Below, piece by piece: positions 1 to 7,427 of a stretch of DNA of 15,451 bases. The position numbers and the translations under genes are program-made. The stretch spans positions 1 through 15,451 of the forward strand of contig DAIRDJ010000092.1 of NCBI GenBank assembly GCA_036796215.1, given 5' to 3'. Each line of letters begins with the position of its first letter. Position 1 is the first letter of the stretch. The stretch is from SLRI01 sp036796215. Lineage in GTDB: Bacteria > Pseudomonadota > Alphaproteobacteria > Geminicoccales > Geminicoccaceae. The notes beneath the pieces were generated by a model. It was not told where the DNA came from, searched no databases, and worked only from the letters and a program-made list of their open reading frames with translations.

Positions 1-1076
1 ATCTGCACGAGGTCGTTCCACGTGGCGAAGATCATCAAGGTCAAGACCATGGCCAGACCGACGCGAAAGGCCATTTCCTGGCTTCGTTCGCCGAGCGGCC
101 GCCCGCGCGCCGCTTCGATCGTGTAGAGCACGAGATGGCCGCCGTCCAGCATCGGGATGGGGAAGAGATTGATCAGGCCGAGATTGATCGAGAGGATGGC
201 GGTGAACCAGATCGCCGGCACCAGACCGTCCTGGGCGATGGTGCCCGACATCTGCGCGATCCTGAGCGGTCCGCCCAACTCTTCGGTGCCACGGCTGCCG
301 ACGATCATCTCGCCCAGCGCACCCAGGGTTCCGGCCACCATCCGCCAGGTCTCGGCCGTCGCCTCGAAGACCGCCATGCCCGGATTGCTGCGGCGGAACT
401 CGACGCCGGTGCGGCTGATGCCCACGAGCCCCACCCGATGGGTGTTGCCGAAGCGGTCCTCGATCTCGCGTAGTGCCGGGGTCACAGTGACCTCGAAAAC
501 GTCATTGCCGCGCTCGATGGTGAAGACCAGCGGCACCTCGGCATTGTCGCGGACCAGCACCTGCAGGGTCTCGAAGCTCTCGATGGTCGCGCCGTCGACG
601 GCGGCAATTCGATCGCCGGGCAAGAGCCCGGCAGTCGCTGCCGGGCTCTCCGGGGTCACGTCGCCGACCACGGCAGGCGTGAACGGCCGGCCGCTGACGA
701 CGAAAAGCAGGCTCAAGACGACAATGGCGAAAAGGAAGTTCGCAGCCGGGCCGGCCGCGACGATGGCCATCCGCTGCCAGACGGACTTGGCCGGAAAGCT
801 CTCGTGCAGGGTGGCGGTCGCCGCATCGGGCCGGGCACTGGTCTCGTCCGCATCGCCCAGCATCTTCACGTAGCCGCCCAGGGGTATCAGGCTGAACTTC
901 CAGCGCGTGCCGTGCCTGTCGTTCACACCGAAGAGCTCGCGGCCGAAGCCGATCGAAAAGACCTCGACCTTGACCCCGTTTCTCCGCGCCACCCAGTAAT
1001 GGCCGTACTCGTGAACGAAGACGACGACCGAAAGGATGACCAAAAACGGCAGGACGTAGCCGACGATGATGTCCAT
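1..1076 (-). CDS. rseP: RseP/MmpA-type site-2 zinc metalloprotease (3' end cut by window edge)
   Basis: Intramembrane zinc protease of the RIP/S2P family. In proteobacteria these enzymes cleave membrane-anchored regulators such as anti-sigma factors and remnant signal peptides. The reading frame starts at an ATG (1074-1076) and stays open for 358 codons to the window edge. The zinc motif HEYGH is at residues 22-26, inside the first membrane segment, and is followed by VARRNGVKVE. A second conserved stretch, NLFPIPMLDGGHL, supplies the third zinc ligand (Asp). Only one PDZ domain is visible (about residues 125-200), as in alphaproteobacterial MmpA and unlike the two in E. coli RseP. The last visible residues, ATWNDLVQ, resemble the end of the family's final helix, so probably only a short tail is missing. 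It lies 49 bases after dxr, the usual place before bamA. No strong Shine-Dalgarno sequence precedes the ATG. Confidence 0.95.
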   Translation of the reverse strand, partial: MDIIVGYVLPFLVILSVVVFVHEYGHYWVARRNGVKVEVFSIGFGRELFGVNDRHGTRWKFSLIPLGGYVKMLGDADETSARPDAATATLHESFPAKSVWQRMAIVAAGPAANFLFAIVVLSLLFVVSGRPFTPAVVGDVTPESPAATAGLLPGDRIAAVDGATIESFETLQVLVRDNAEVPLVFTIERGNDVFEVTVTPALREIEDRFGNTHRVGLVGISRTGVEFRRSNPGMAVFEATAETWRMVAGTLGALGEMIVGSRGTEELGGPLRIAQMSGTIAQDGLVPAIWFTAILSINLGLINLFPIPMLDGGHLVLYTIEAARGRPLGERSQEMAFRVGLAMVLTLMIFATWNDLVQ

Positions 1077-1125
1077 GGAAGGTGTTCTTTCAGATCCGGG
1101 TCCGGCAACGGCCGCCCGCTCGGTT

Positions 1126-2334
1126 TCAGGCGCCGATGGCCGCGCGCTTGGCGATCAGCTGGTCGGCGAGCCGACGCGCCTCGCCATCATGTGACAGTAT
1201 ATCGTCGATCGAGTCCGGATCGCCACCAGGCAGGCGTGCCAAAACGTCGCCGACGATGCTCGCGATATCCAAAAAGCGCAGCCGGCCGGCGATGAAGGCT
1301 GCAACCGCCACTTCGTTCGCCGCATTCAGCGTGATCGGCCGCGCCCCGCCCTCGGCGAGCGCCTGGCGGGCCAGGCGCAGGGCCGGAAAGCGCTCCCTGT
1401 CCGGGGCGCGAAAGTCGAGCCGGCCCACGGCCGCGAGATCGAGCCTCGTGCCCTGCACCTCGAGCCGCCTCGGCCAGCCGAGGCAATAGGCGATCGGGAC
1501 CCGCATGTCCGGCACGCCGAGCTGTGCCAGCTGCGAGCCGTCCTTGAAGGCGACGAGGCTGTGGACCACCGATTGCGGGTGGATCAGCACATCGAGCCTG
1601 GCCTCCGGCATGGCGAACAGGTGATGCGCCTCGATCAGCTCGAGCCCCTTGTTCATCATCGTCGCACTGTCGATGCTGACCTTGGCACCCATCGACCAGT
1701 TGGGATGGGCGAGCGCCTGATCGATCGTCACCCTGGCCATCGCGTCGCGGTCGAGATCGCGGAACGGCCCGCCCGAAGCCGTCAGGATCAGCCGGTCGAT
1801 GGCCGCGGCGTCATGGCCGGCCAGGGCCTGGAAGATGGCGTTGTGCTCGGAATCGACCGGCAGGACCACGGCCCCGCTGGCCCGGGCCTCGGCCATCAGG
1901 AGGCTGCCGGCGCAGACCAGGCATTCCTTGTTGGCGATCGCCACCATGCGGCCCTGGCGCAGCGCCTCGCGGGTGGGGGCGAGGCCGACGGCACCGACGA
2001 TCGCCGACATCAGCCAGTCGACCGGCCGGGACGCGGCCTCGAGCACGGCCTCGGGGCCGGAAGCGGCCTCGATGCCGCTGCCGGCCAGTGCCTCCTTCAG
2101 GCGCGCATAGGCGGCAGGATCGGCAACCACGGCGAGCCGTGCGCCGACCGTGCGGGCAGCCTCGGCCAAGGCCTCGGCCCGGCTGCCGGCGACGAGGGCC
2201 TCGACCCGAAAGGCGGCCGGATCGGCGCGGACCAGATCGAGCGTGCTCTGGCCGACCGAGCCCGTCGCCCCCAGCACACTGATCGTGCGCGGGTGGCCGT
2301 GGCTCGGAGCCGTGTGGCGAAACGATGCGGACAT
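1126..2334 (-). CDS. dxr: 1-deoxy-D-xylulose 5-phosphate reductoisomerase
   Basis: Converts 1-deoxy-D-xylulose 5-phosphate to 2-C-methyl-D-erythritol 4-phosphate with NADPH and a divalent metal. This is the first committed step of the MEP isoprenoid pathway, in the cytosol. The protein has 402 residues, close to the family norm. An NADPH-binding GATGSVGQST lies at residues 22-31 and ANKECLV at 134-140. Metal ligands are in VDSEHNAIFQ (D161, E163) and MMNKGLELIEA (E232). The flexible-loop region NWSMGAKVSIDSAT and the motif IHPQSVVHSLV are intact. The ATG follows the cdsA stop by 9 bases with little Shine-Dalgarno signal, which suggests translational coupling. The N-terminus is about 14 residues longer than in E. 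coli, and no alternative start codon lies between. It supplies precursor to uppS in the same operon. Confidence 0.97.
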   Translation of the reverse strand: MSASFRHTAPSHGHPRTISVLGATGSVGQSTLDLVRADPAAFRVEALVAGSRAEALAEAARTVGARLAVVADPAAYARLKEALAGSGIEAASGPEAVLEAASRPVDWLMSAIVGAVGLAPTREALRQGRMVAIANKECLVCAGSLLMAEARASGAVVLPVDSEHNAIFQALAGHDAAAIDRLILTASGGPFRDLDRDAMARVTIDQALAHPNWSMGAKVSIDSATMMNKGLELIEAHHLFAMPEARLDVLIHPQSVVHSLVAFKDGSQLAQLGVPDMRVPIAYCLGWPRRLEVQGTRLDLAAVGRLDFRAPDRERFPALRLARQALAEGGARPITLNAANEVAVAAFIAGRLRFLDIASIVGDVLARLPGGDPDSIDDILSHDGEARRLADQLIAKRAAIGA

Positions 2335-2343
2335 GACCGACGT

Positions 2344-3195
2344 CTAGAGGGCTCGATCGATGGCGACAAGCAGGGCCAGCGTCGGCACCGCGAAGAGATA
2401 GCCGTCGAGGCGATCGAGCATGCCGCCGTGACCGGGAATCAGCCGGCCACTGTCCTTGACCCCCGCCCGGCGCTTGATGAAGCTCTCGAAGAGATCGCCC
2501 GACTGCGCGACCAAGGCGAGGACGAGGCCGAAGCACCCGCCCTGCAGCCAGCCCCAGCCGGCGAGAAAGGCGAAGATGCCGCCCAGGATCGTCGCTCCGG
2601 TGGCGCCGCCCACGAGGCCGGACCAGGTCTTGCCCGGGCTTATCTTGGGGGCGAGCCTGGGTCCGCCCAGGCTGCGACCGACCAGATAGGCGAAGACATC
2701 GGTCGCGACGACCACGATCACCAGCCAGAAGACGAGTTGCATGCCGTTCGGCAGATCGCGGAGCGCCAGGAATGCCACGGCCGGCACACCCAGGTAGACG
2801 ATGCCGATCACGGCCCAGAGCCGCTCCGGCCAGCCGCCCACCCGGCGGATCAGGAACGCACTCGTCAACAGCAGCACCGCGCCCAGGCCGCCGCCGACAA
2901 GGGCGAGGGTCGGATTGGGTGCGGTGCGCACGGCAAGCTGCAGGAGCGCCATGAGCAGCAGCGGCAGCAGGATAACGCCGACAAAGGCATAGCGCTTCTG
3001 GCTCTGACCCATGGTGAGCTTCGCCCATTCCCACGCCATGAGCACGACAATGACCATCATGACGAGGGCGAAATACCAGCCACCGAGAACGATCACGCCG
3101 GCCGCGAGCCCGGCCACGACAACACCTGCGATGGCACGGGTCCCGAGATCGGCCGGCAACCTAGAGCCCGGGCTATCAGCCGGCCGAGGCACCAT
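2344..3195 (-). CDS. cdsA: Phosphatidate cytidylyltransferase (CDP-diglyceride synthetase)
   Basis: Integral membrane enzyme that makes CDP-diacylglycerol from CTP and phosphatidic acid, the branch point of phospholipid synthesis. The 283-residue protein has several hydrophobic membrane segments beginning near residue 20. It ends with the family signature at residues 238-264 (S-F-I-K-R-R, then KDSG, then PGHGGMLDRLD). The Asp and Lys/Arg residues of this signature bind the metal and CTP in the family. The ATG at 3193-3195 lies inside the 3' end of uppS, overlapping it by 20 bases, so the two genes are probably translationally coupled. dxr follows 9 bases downstream. Gene order and signature make this a firm call. 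The exact start is less certain because no strong ribosome binding site is visible. Confidence 0.96.
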   Translation of the reverse strand: MVPRPADSPGSRLPADLGTRAIAGVVVAGLAAGVIVLGGWYFALVMMVIVVLMAWEWAKLTMGQSQKRYAFVGVILLPLLLMALLQLAVRTAPNPTLALVGGGLGAVLLLTSAFLIRRVGGWPERLWAVIGIVYLGVPAVAFLALRDLPNGMQLVFWLVIVVVATDVFAYLVGRSLGGPRLAPKISPGKTWSGLVGGATGATILGGIFAFLAGWGWLQGGCFGLVLALVAQSGDLFESFIKRRAGVKDSGRLIPGHGGMLDRLDGYLFAVPTLALLVAIDRAL

Positions 3196-3931
3196 AGCGC
3201 CGCTCGCGCCGGCCGTACTCCTCGACCGCCTGGCGGAGATGCTCCTCGGCGAAGTCCGGCCAGTGGATGTCGAGAAAGACGAACTCCGTATAGGCCAGCT
3301 GCCAGAGCAGGAAGTTGCTCACCCGCTGCTCGCCCGAGGTGCGAATCAAGAGGTCGGGATCGGGTACGCCCGTGGTGTCGAGGGCAGCCGCGAAGCGGCC
3401 GTGGTCGATGGCCTCGAGCGGCAGTTCGCCCCTGGCCACGGCCTCGGCGAGCCGCCGGGCGGCGCGCACGATCTCGTCACGGGCCCCGTAATTGAGCGCG
3501 ATGATCAGCTCGAGGTTCCGGTGGACCGAGGTCAGCGCCTCGGCATTGTCGATCAGCTGCAGGATGTCGCGATCGAGCCTGGAGCGATCGCCGATCACCC
3601 TGAGCTTGATCTCGTTCTTGTGCAGGTTCTCGATCTCCTTGCGGAGATAGAACCGCAGCAGCCCCATGAGCTCGTTGACCTCGACCGCCGGGCGCTGCCA
3701 GTTCTCGCTCGAGAAGGCGAACAGCGTGAGGTAGCGCACGCCCAGCTTGCCGCAGGCCTCGACCGCGCGGCGCACGGCATCGGCACCGCGCCGGTGGCCG
3801 AAGACCGGCGGCCGGCCGCGGGCCCGGGCCCAGCGCCGGTTGCCGTCCATGATGATGGCGACGTGCACCGGCGTCGGCGGTGTGGCGGCGACCGATGAAA
3901 CTTGTTGCAGGGCTGTTGCTGACACGCGCAA
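3176..3931 (-). CDS. uppS: Undecaprenyl diphosphate synthase (cis-prenyltransferase)
   Basis: Condenses isopentenyl diphosphate units onto farnesyl diphosphate in cis to give the C55 lipid carrier for peptidoglycan and other envelope polymers. Family motifs appear in order: HVAIIMDGNRRWA at residues 23-35 with catalytic D29, FGHRRGADAV, FAFSSENW, and RTSGEQRVSNFLLWQ at 197-211 followed by YTEFVF. The length of 251 residues is normal. The start is not an ATG: the best candidate is TTG at 3929-3931, with AAGAG five bases upstream. A GTG two codons further in (3923-3925) is the alternative. The first 20 residues are not conserved motif sequence and do not settle the choice. The gene lies 48 bases after frr and overlaps cdsA by 20 bases. 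Confidence 0.96.
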   Translation of the reverse strand: MRVSATALQQVSSVAATPPTPVHVAIIMDGNRRWARARGRPPVFGHRRGADAVRRAVEACGKLGVRYLTLFAFSSENWQRPAVEVNELMGLLRFYLRKEIENLHKNEIKLRVIGDRSRLDRDILQLIDNAEALTSVHRNLELIIALNYGARDEIVRAARRLAEAVARGELPLEAIDHGRFAAALDTTGVPDPDLLIRTSGEQRVSNFLLWQLAYTEFVFLDIHWPDFAEEHLRQAVEEYGRRERRYGASAG

Positions 3932-3979
3932 TCCGGCTCTTGGGGTCGCCGCTGGCCGCCGAGATGGGCTTTCTCGGGG

Positions 3980-4543
3980 CTAGACGGTGACGATGTCTTT
4001 CTCTTTCGCTTGCAGAAGCTCGGCGACGACCTCCGTATGCTTGTCGGTCATCGCCTGAATCTCGTCGGCCCAGACCTTGTGCTCGTCCTGGCTGATGTGA
4101 CCATCCTTCTCCAGCTTCTTGAGCTGATCCATGCCGTCGCGACGGACATTACGGATGGCGACACGGGCCTGCTCGGCATAGCGATGCGCCACCTTGACCA
4201 GCTCCTGCCGACGCTCCTCGCTGAGCTCGGGCAAGGGGATGCGCAACAGCGTGCCGTCGACCGCGGGGTTGAGCCCGAGTGCCGAGTTGCGGATCGCCTT
4301 CTCGACCGCCTTGACATTGGCCTTGTCCCAGACCTGGACCGAGATCATCCGAGGCTCGGGCACGTTGATGTTGCCGAGCTGGTTGATCGGCACCGTCGCA
4401 CCATAGGCGTCGACCATGATGGGCTCGAGCAGGCTCGCCGAGGCCCGGCCCGTTCTGAGCCCCGAGAACTCCTTGCGCAACGCCTCGATCGCCCCGTCCA
4501 TGCGCCGCTCGAGATCGTCGATATCCGGCTCCGTGTCGCTCAT
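3980..4543 (-). CDS. frr: Ribosome recycling factor
   Basis: Works with EF-G to split the post-termination ribosome complex so its parts can be reused. The 187-residue protein has the family length. It shows the expected pattern: an N-terminal helix (DIDDLERRMDGAIEALRKEF), the conserved GLRTGRASASLLEPIMVDAYG, then INQLGNINVPEPRM in the beta domain, and a long charged C-terminal helical arm containing the RNVRRD motif. The start ATG overlaps the pyrH stop by four bases (ATGA at 4540-4543). This indicates coupled translation of UMP kinase and RRF, a near-universal bacterial pairing. No anomalies are seen. Confidence 0.97.
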   Translation of the reverse strand: MSDTEPDIDDLERRMDGAIEALRKEFSGLRTGRASASLLEPIMVDAYGATVPINQLGNINVPEPRMISVQVWDKANVKAVEKAIRNSALGLNPAVDGTLLRIPLPELSEERRQELVKVAHRYAEQARVAIRNVRRDGMDQLKKLEKDGHISQDEHKVWADEIQAMTDKHTEVVAELLQAKEKDIVTV

Positions 4544-5286
4544 GCTGCGTTTGCCTCGCCCGTGATGATCGTGAAGGTCCCCTCGCCATGGAGGACGCGG
4601 GCCAAGGCCCCCTTCGCCTGCACCGAGAAGACCAGGATCGGGATGTTGCTCTCGCGGGCAAGGGCAATCGCGGTCGCGTCCATCACCCGCAGATCCTTGG
4701 CGAGGACGTCGAGATAGCTCAACTGCTCGAAGCGGGTGGCACTCGGATCACGCTTGGGATCGGCATCATAGACACCATCCACCTGCGTCGCCTTCAAGAT
4801 GGCCTCACAGTTCATCTCGGTGGCCCGGAGAGCCGCCGCCGTGTCGGTGGTGAAGAAGGGATTGCCGGTGCCGGCAGCGAAGATGACGACCCGGCCCTTC
4901 TCGAGATGGCGGATGGCCCGCCGGCGGATATAGGGCTCGCAGACCGAGGCCATCGGGATGGCCGACATCACCCGGGTCGGCAGGCCCGCCTGCTCGATGA
5001 CGCTCTGCACGGCGAGCGCGTTAATGACGGTGCCGAGCATGCCCATGTAGTCGGCGCTCGCCCGCTCGACCCCGGCACTCGCCAGGGCCGCACCGCGGAT
5101 GATGTTGCCGCCGCCGATGACGAGGCAGATCTCGACCCCGAGTTCGTGCGCGGCCTTCACCTCCTCGGCGAGCTGGCGCAGCACCTTGCTGTCGTGGCCG
5201 TAGCTCTGGTCGCCGAGCAGCGCCTCGCCGGACATCTTGAGCAGGATGCGCCGGTAGCGTGGCTCGGCCCGCAGCACTGCGCTCAT
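4540..5286 (-). CDS. pyrH: Uridylate kinase (UMP kinase)
   Basis: Phosphorylates UMP to UDP with ATP. It is a hexameric amino-acid-kinase-fold enzyme specific to bacteria and essential for pyrimidine nucleotide supply. The 248-residue frame shows ILLKMSGEALLG (K17), GGGNIIRG at 58-65, DYMGMLGTVINALA at 79-92, the AGTGNPFFTTDTAAALRA nucleotide loop, and the late motifs DGVYDADP and LRVMDATA. The start was chosen at the ATG at 5284-5286 because GGAGG lies close upstream and the conserved fold begins about 10 residues later. A TTG at 5361 would add 25 unconserved residues and is rejected. The gene is separated from tsf by a 136-base spacer containing a hairpin and overlaps frr by four bases. Confidence 0.96.
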   Translation of the reverse strand: MSAVLRAEPRYRRILLKMSGEALLGDQSYGHDSKVLRQLAEEVKAAHELGVEICLVIGGGNIIRGAALASAGVERASADYMGMLGTVINALAVQSVIEQAGLPTRVMSAIPMASVCEPYIRRRAIRHLEKGRVVIFAAGTGNPFFTTDTAAALRATEMNCEAILKATQVDGVYDADPKRDPSATRFEQLSYLDVLAKDLRVMDATAIALARESNIPILVFSVQAKGALARVLHGEGTFTIITGEANAA

Positions 5287-5327
5287 CGCCCGACCACCTC
5301 CGAGTTGCCACGGACCCGTACCCGCGC

Positions 5328-5349
5328 CGGGCCGGTCGAAACCGGCCCG
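5328..5349 (-). promoter_or_regulatory. Intergenic hairpin with UUCG loop between tsf and pyrH
   Basis: On the minus-strand transcript the sequence reads CGGGCCGGU, then loop UUCG, then ACCGGCCCG: a perfect nine-pair stem. It sits in the 136-base spacer after the tsf stop and about 40 bases before the pyrH start. No run of U follows, so it does not look like a classical intrinsic terminator. It may be an attenuator, a processing or mRNA-stability element that sets tsf against pyrH levels, or a pause site. The structure is seen in the sequence; its role is inferred. Confidence 0.5.
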
Positions 5350-5422
5350 CACGCTTCCCAACCTCGCTCGATCTCGTGCTCCGCCGCGCCGTCGATCACC
5401 AGAAATTCAACTCCAGGTAATA

Positions 5423-6346
5423 TTAGGCGGTCAGTTTTGCAACCTCTGCCGCCAGATCGTCGGCTTCCTTGGTGATGCCTTCGCCGAGCGCCATGCGCAC
5501 GAAGGCCACCACGGTCACCAGCGCACCGGCCGACTTCGCGGCGTCGGCCAGCGCGTCCTTGACCTTCTTGTCGGTGTCCAGCACCCAGGTCTGCTCGAGC
5601 AGCACGCTCTCCTCGTAGAACTTCCGAAGGCGCCCCTCGACCATCTTCTCGATGATCGCCTCGGGCTTGCCGGAGGCGCGCGCCTGATCGGCGAAGATGT
5701 TGCGCTCACGCGTGACAACGGCCGGATCGAGGTCCTGGACCGTCACGGATTGCGGATTGGTCGCCGCGATGTGCATGGCGAGCTGCTTGCCGAAGGCATC
5801 GAGCGCACCCGTAGCACCGGTCGACTGCAAGGCCACCAGCACGCCCATCCGGCCGAGGCCAGGCGCGGCTTGCTGGTGGACGTAGCCGGCGACCACGCCC
5901 GGCTCGACCGTCAGGGCCGCGGTGCGCCGCAGATTGATGTTCTCGCCGATCACACCGATCGCGTCGGTGATCGAATTCGCCACAGTCTTGCCGGTCGCCG
6001 GGATCACCGCCGCCTTCAGGGCCTCGACATCGCCGTTGGCGGCGATCGAGAGTGCCGTGATCTGGGAGACCAGCGTCTGAAAGGCCTCGTTCCTGGCGAC
6101 GAAGTCGGTCTCGGAATTGACCTCGACGACGGCCCCCTTGGTCCCGTCGAGCGCCATGCCGATCAGGCCGTCGGCGGTGGTCCGGCCGGCCTTCTTGGCG
6201 GCGGCGGCGAGGCCCTTCTTGCGCAGGGCGTCGACCGCGGCCTCAAGCTCGCCCGCCGTCTCGGCGAGCGCCTTCTTGCAGTCCATCATCCCGGCCCCGG
6301 TGCGCTCGCGCAGCTCCTTGACCATCGATGCGGTAATCTCAGCCAT
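5423..6346 (-). CDS. tsf: Translation elongation factor Ts
   Basis: Guanine-nucleotide exchange factor that releases GDP from EF-Tu. The 307-residue protein has the UBA-like N-terminal domain with LRERTGAGMMDCKKAL at residues 12-27. The EF-Tu-contacting TDFV motif is at 80-83, inside EVNSETDFVARNEAF. Two dimerisation subdomains follow, with GYVHQQAAPGLGRMGVLVAL and, near the end, a segment resembling the family's LLEQTWV. The start ATG at 6344-6346 is preceded by GGAAGAGA, a clear ribosome binding site. It lies 41 bases after rpsB, the normal bacterial pairing. A longer spacer with a hairpin separates it from pyrH. Confidence 0.97.
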   Translation of the reverse strand: MAEITASMVKELRERTGAGMMDCKKALAETAGELEAAVDALRKKGLAAAAKKAGRTTADGLIGMALDGTKGAVVEVNSETDFVARNEAFQTLVSQITALSIAANGDVEALKAAVIPATGKTVANSITDAIGVIGENINLRRTAALTVEPGVVAGYVHQQAAPGLGRMGVLVALQSTGATGALDAFGKQLAMHIAATNPQSVTVQDLDPAVVTRERNIFADQARASGKPEAIIEKMVEGRLRKFYEESVLLEQTWVLDTDKKVKDALADAAKSAGALVTVVAFVRMALGEGITKEADDLAAEVAKLTA

Positions 6347-6387
6347 TATCTCTTCCGTTCTCGGTAACTCTTTCGATCCAGGGGATT

Positions 6388-7263
6388 TTAGCCGGCAGCG
6401 GAGCGCGCAGTCTCGACGATCCGGGCCGGCTCGTCCACACCCTCGGGGCCAAAAGGCGCCTCGATCGGCTCGATGGCCCCCATGTCACCAGCGCCGATCC
6501 CCTCCACACCGCCGGGCTCGCTCGCCTCGGGCTCCAGGGGCTCGATCTCGCCCAGATCCATGCCGCTCGCGGTCATCTCGGCCTGCAGGCCATCCAGGAC
6601 GGCCTGGACCACGAGGTCGCAATAGAGGTTGATCGCCCGGCTGGCGTCGTCATTGCCCGGCACCGGGTAGCGGATGTCGGCCGGGCTCGAATTGCTGTCG
6701 AGGATCGCGACGACCGGCAGGCCCAACTTCTTCGCCTCGGTGACCGCGATCGACTCCTTGTTGGTGTCGATGACGAACAGGATGTCGGGCAGCCCACCCA
6801 TCTCCTTGATGCCACCCAGCGCCTGCTCGAGCTTGTCGCGCTCGCGGCTGAGCTGCAGCAGCTCCTTCTTGGTCAAGCCGCTCTGCTGCTCGGACAGGCG
6901 GCTCTCCAGCTCGCGCAGCCGGCGTATCGAGTTCGAGATGGTCCGCCAGTTGGTCAGCATGCCGCCGAGCCAGCGATGGTTGACGTAGTACTGGCCGCAG
7001 CGCTGGGCGGCCCGGGCCACCGGCTCCTGGGCCTGCCGCTTGGTGCCGACGAAGAGCACCCGCCCGCCACCGGCGACGACGTCGCGCACCGCCTGCAGGC
7101 CGCGGTGCAGCATCGGCACGGTCTGGGTCAGATCGAGAATATGGACGCCGTTCCTGACCCCGAAGATGTAGGGCTCCATCGCGGGGTTCCAGCGTCGGGT
7201 CTGGTGGCCGAAATGGACGCCCGCCTCGAGCAGCTGGCGCATGGTGTAGGTGGGAAAAGCCAT
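6388..7263 (-). CDS. rpsB: 30S ribosomal protein S2 with acidic C-terminal tail
   Basis: Small-subunit protein bound at the neck of the 30S on the solvent side, needed for S1 docking. The 291-residue frame shows MRQLLEAGVHFGHQTRRWNP at the N-terminus, FVGTKRQAQ, the helical pair NHRWLGGMLTNWRTI, and DILFVIDTNKESIAV. It is longer than E. coli S2 (241 residues) because about 60 residues at the end (roughly 232-291) form an acidic, Glu/Pro/Gly-rich tail with no predicted fold. The start was chosen at the ATG at 7261-7263 because AGGA lies 10 bases upstream and homologous sequence begins at once. An in-frame GTG at 7293 would add 10 unconserved residues. It is the first gene of the operon and is preceded by a structured leader. 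Confidence 0.96.
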   Translation of the reverse strand: MAFPTYTMRQLLEAGVHFGHQTRRWNPAMEPYIFGVRNGVHILDLTQTVPMLHRGLQAVRDVVAGGGRVLFVGTKRQAQEPVARAAQRCGQYYVNHRWLGGMLTNWRTISNSIRRLRELESRLSEQQSGLTKKELLQLSRERDKLEQALGGIKEMGGLPDILFVIDTNKESIAVTEAKKLGLPVVAILDSNSSPADIRYPVPGNDDASRAINLYCDLVVQAVLDGLQAEMTASGMDLGEIEPLEPEASEPGGVEGIGAGDMGAIEPIEAPFGPEGVDEPARIVETARSAAG

Positions 7264-7293
7264 GGTCTTCGGTTCCTGGTCCGGTTGTGCCAC

Positions 7294-7357
7294 CGCGGAT
7301 CCAAATCCGGCTGATGCCGGACACCGGTGCGCGCGTCAACGCGCGGGATGATCCGCG
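7294..7357 (-). promoter_or_regulatory. Structured rpsB 5' leader: predicted three-way junction
   Basis: The untranslated leader contains three nested perfect stems. The outer stem pairs CGCGGATC (7357-7350) with GATCCGCG (7301-7294), eight pairs. Inside it are two six-pair hairpins: CGCGCG-TTGA-CGCGCG (7345-7330) and TCCGGC-ATCA-GCCGGA (7321-7306). They are joined by the palindrome CACCGGTG (7329-7322). This leaves single-stranded joints and ends 30 bases before the rpsB start. Bacterial rpsB leaders are known autoregulatory targets of S2 in gammaproteobacteria; whether this one works that way is inference. The outer repeat alone could also be a DNA operator. Confidence 0.5.
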
Positions 7358-7374
7358 TGAGAGATGGGCGGTGT

Positions 7375-7400
7375 TTACTAGCGCTCTGCGACAAAAGCAA
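7375..7400 (-). promoter_or_regulatory. Candidate promoter of the rpsB operon
   Basis: On the minus strand a -35-like TTGCTT (7400-7395) and a -10-like TAGTAA (7380-7375) lie upstream of rpsB. The spacer is 14 bases, shorter than ideal, so the exact boxes may be shifted. This is the most AT-rich patch in the 164 bases between the DCC gene and rpsB. A start site near 7365-7369 would put the whole three-way-junction leader in the transcript. Confidence 0.35.
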
Positions 7401-7410
7401 GGCGAGTGGG

Positions 7411-7427
7411 GGGCGTTTAATGCGCCC
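7411..7427 (-). terminator. Weak hairpin right after the DCC-family gene, possible terminator
   Basis: Immediately after the DCC gene's TGA stop (7428-7430), the minus strand reads GGGCG, a seven-base AT-rich loop CATTAAA, and CGCCC, giving a five-pair stem. No U tract follows, so intrinsic termination is doubtful. Its position at the end of the second operon and just before the rpsB promoter fits a termination or insulation role. Confidence 0.25.

Noticed and set aside
1561..3495. 644-codon plus-strand open frame opposite dxr, cdsA and uppS
   Set aside because: It is the complement-frame shadow of conserved genes, with repetitive Asp/His/Gln/Arg composition and no recognisable domain.
5287..5361. 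Longer pyrH starting at TTG 5361
   Set aside because: The added 25 residues are unconserved, run through the hairpin, and the ATG at 5286 has a strong GGAGG.
7264..7293. Longer rpsB starting at GTG 7293
   Set aside because: It adds ten residues not seen in S2 proteins; the ATG at 7263 has AGGA upstream and begins the conserved sequence.
7322..7329. CACCGGTG palindrome as a separate operator site
   Set aside because: An eight-base palindrome is common by chance in GC-rich DNA, and here it is better explained as the joint between two hairpins of the rpsB leader.
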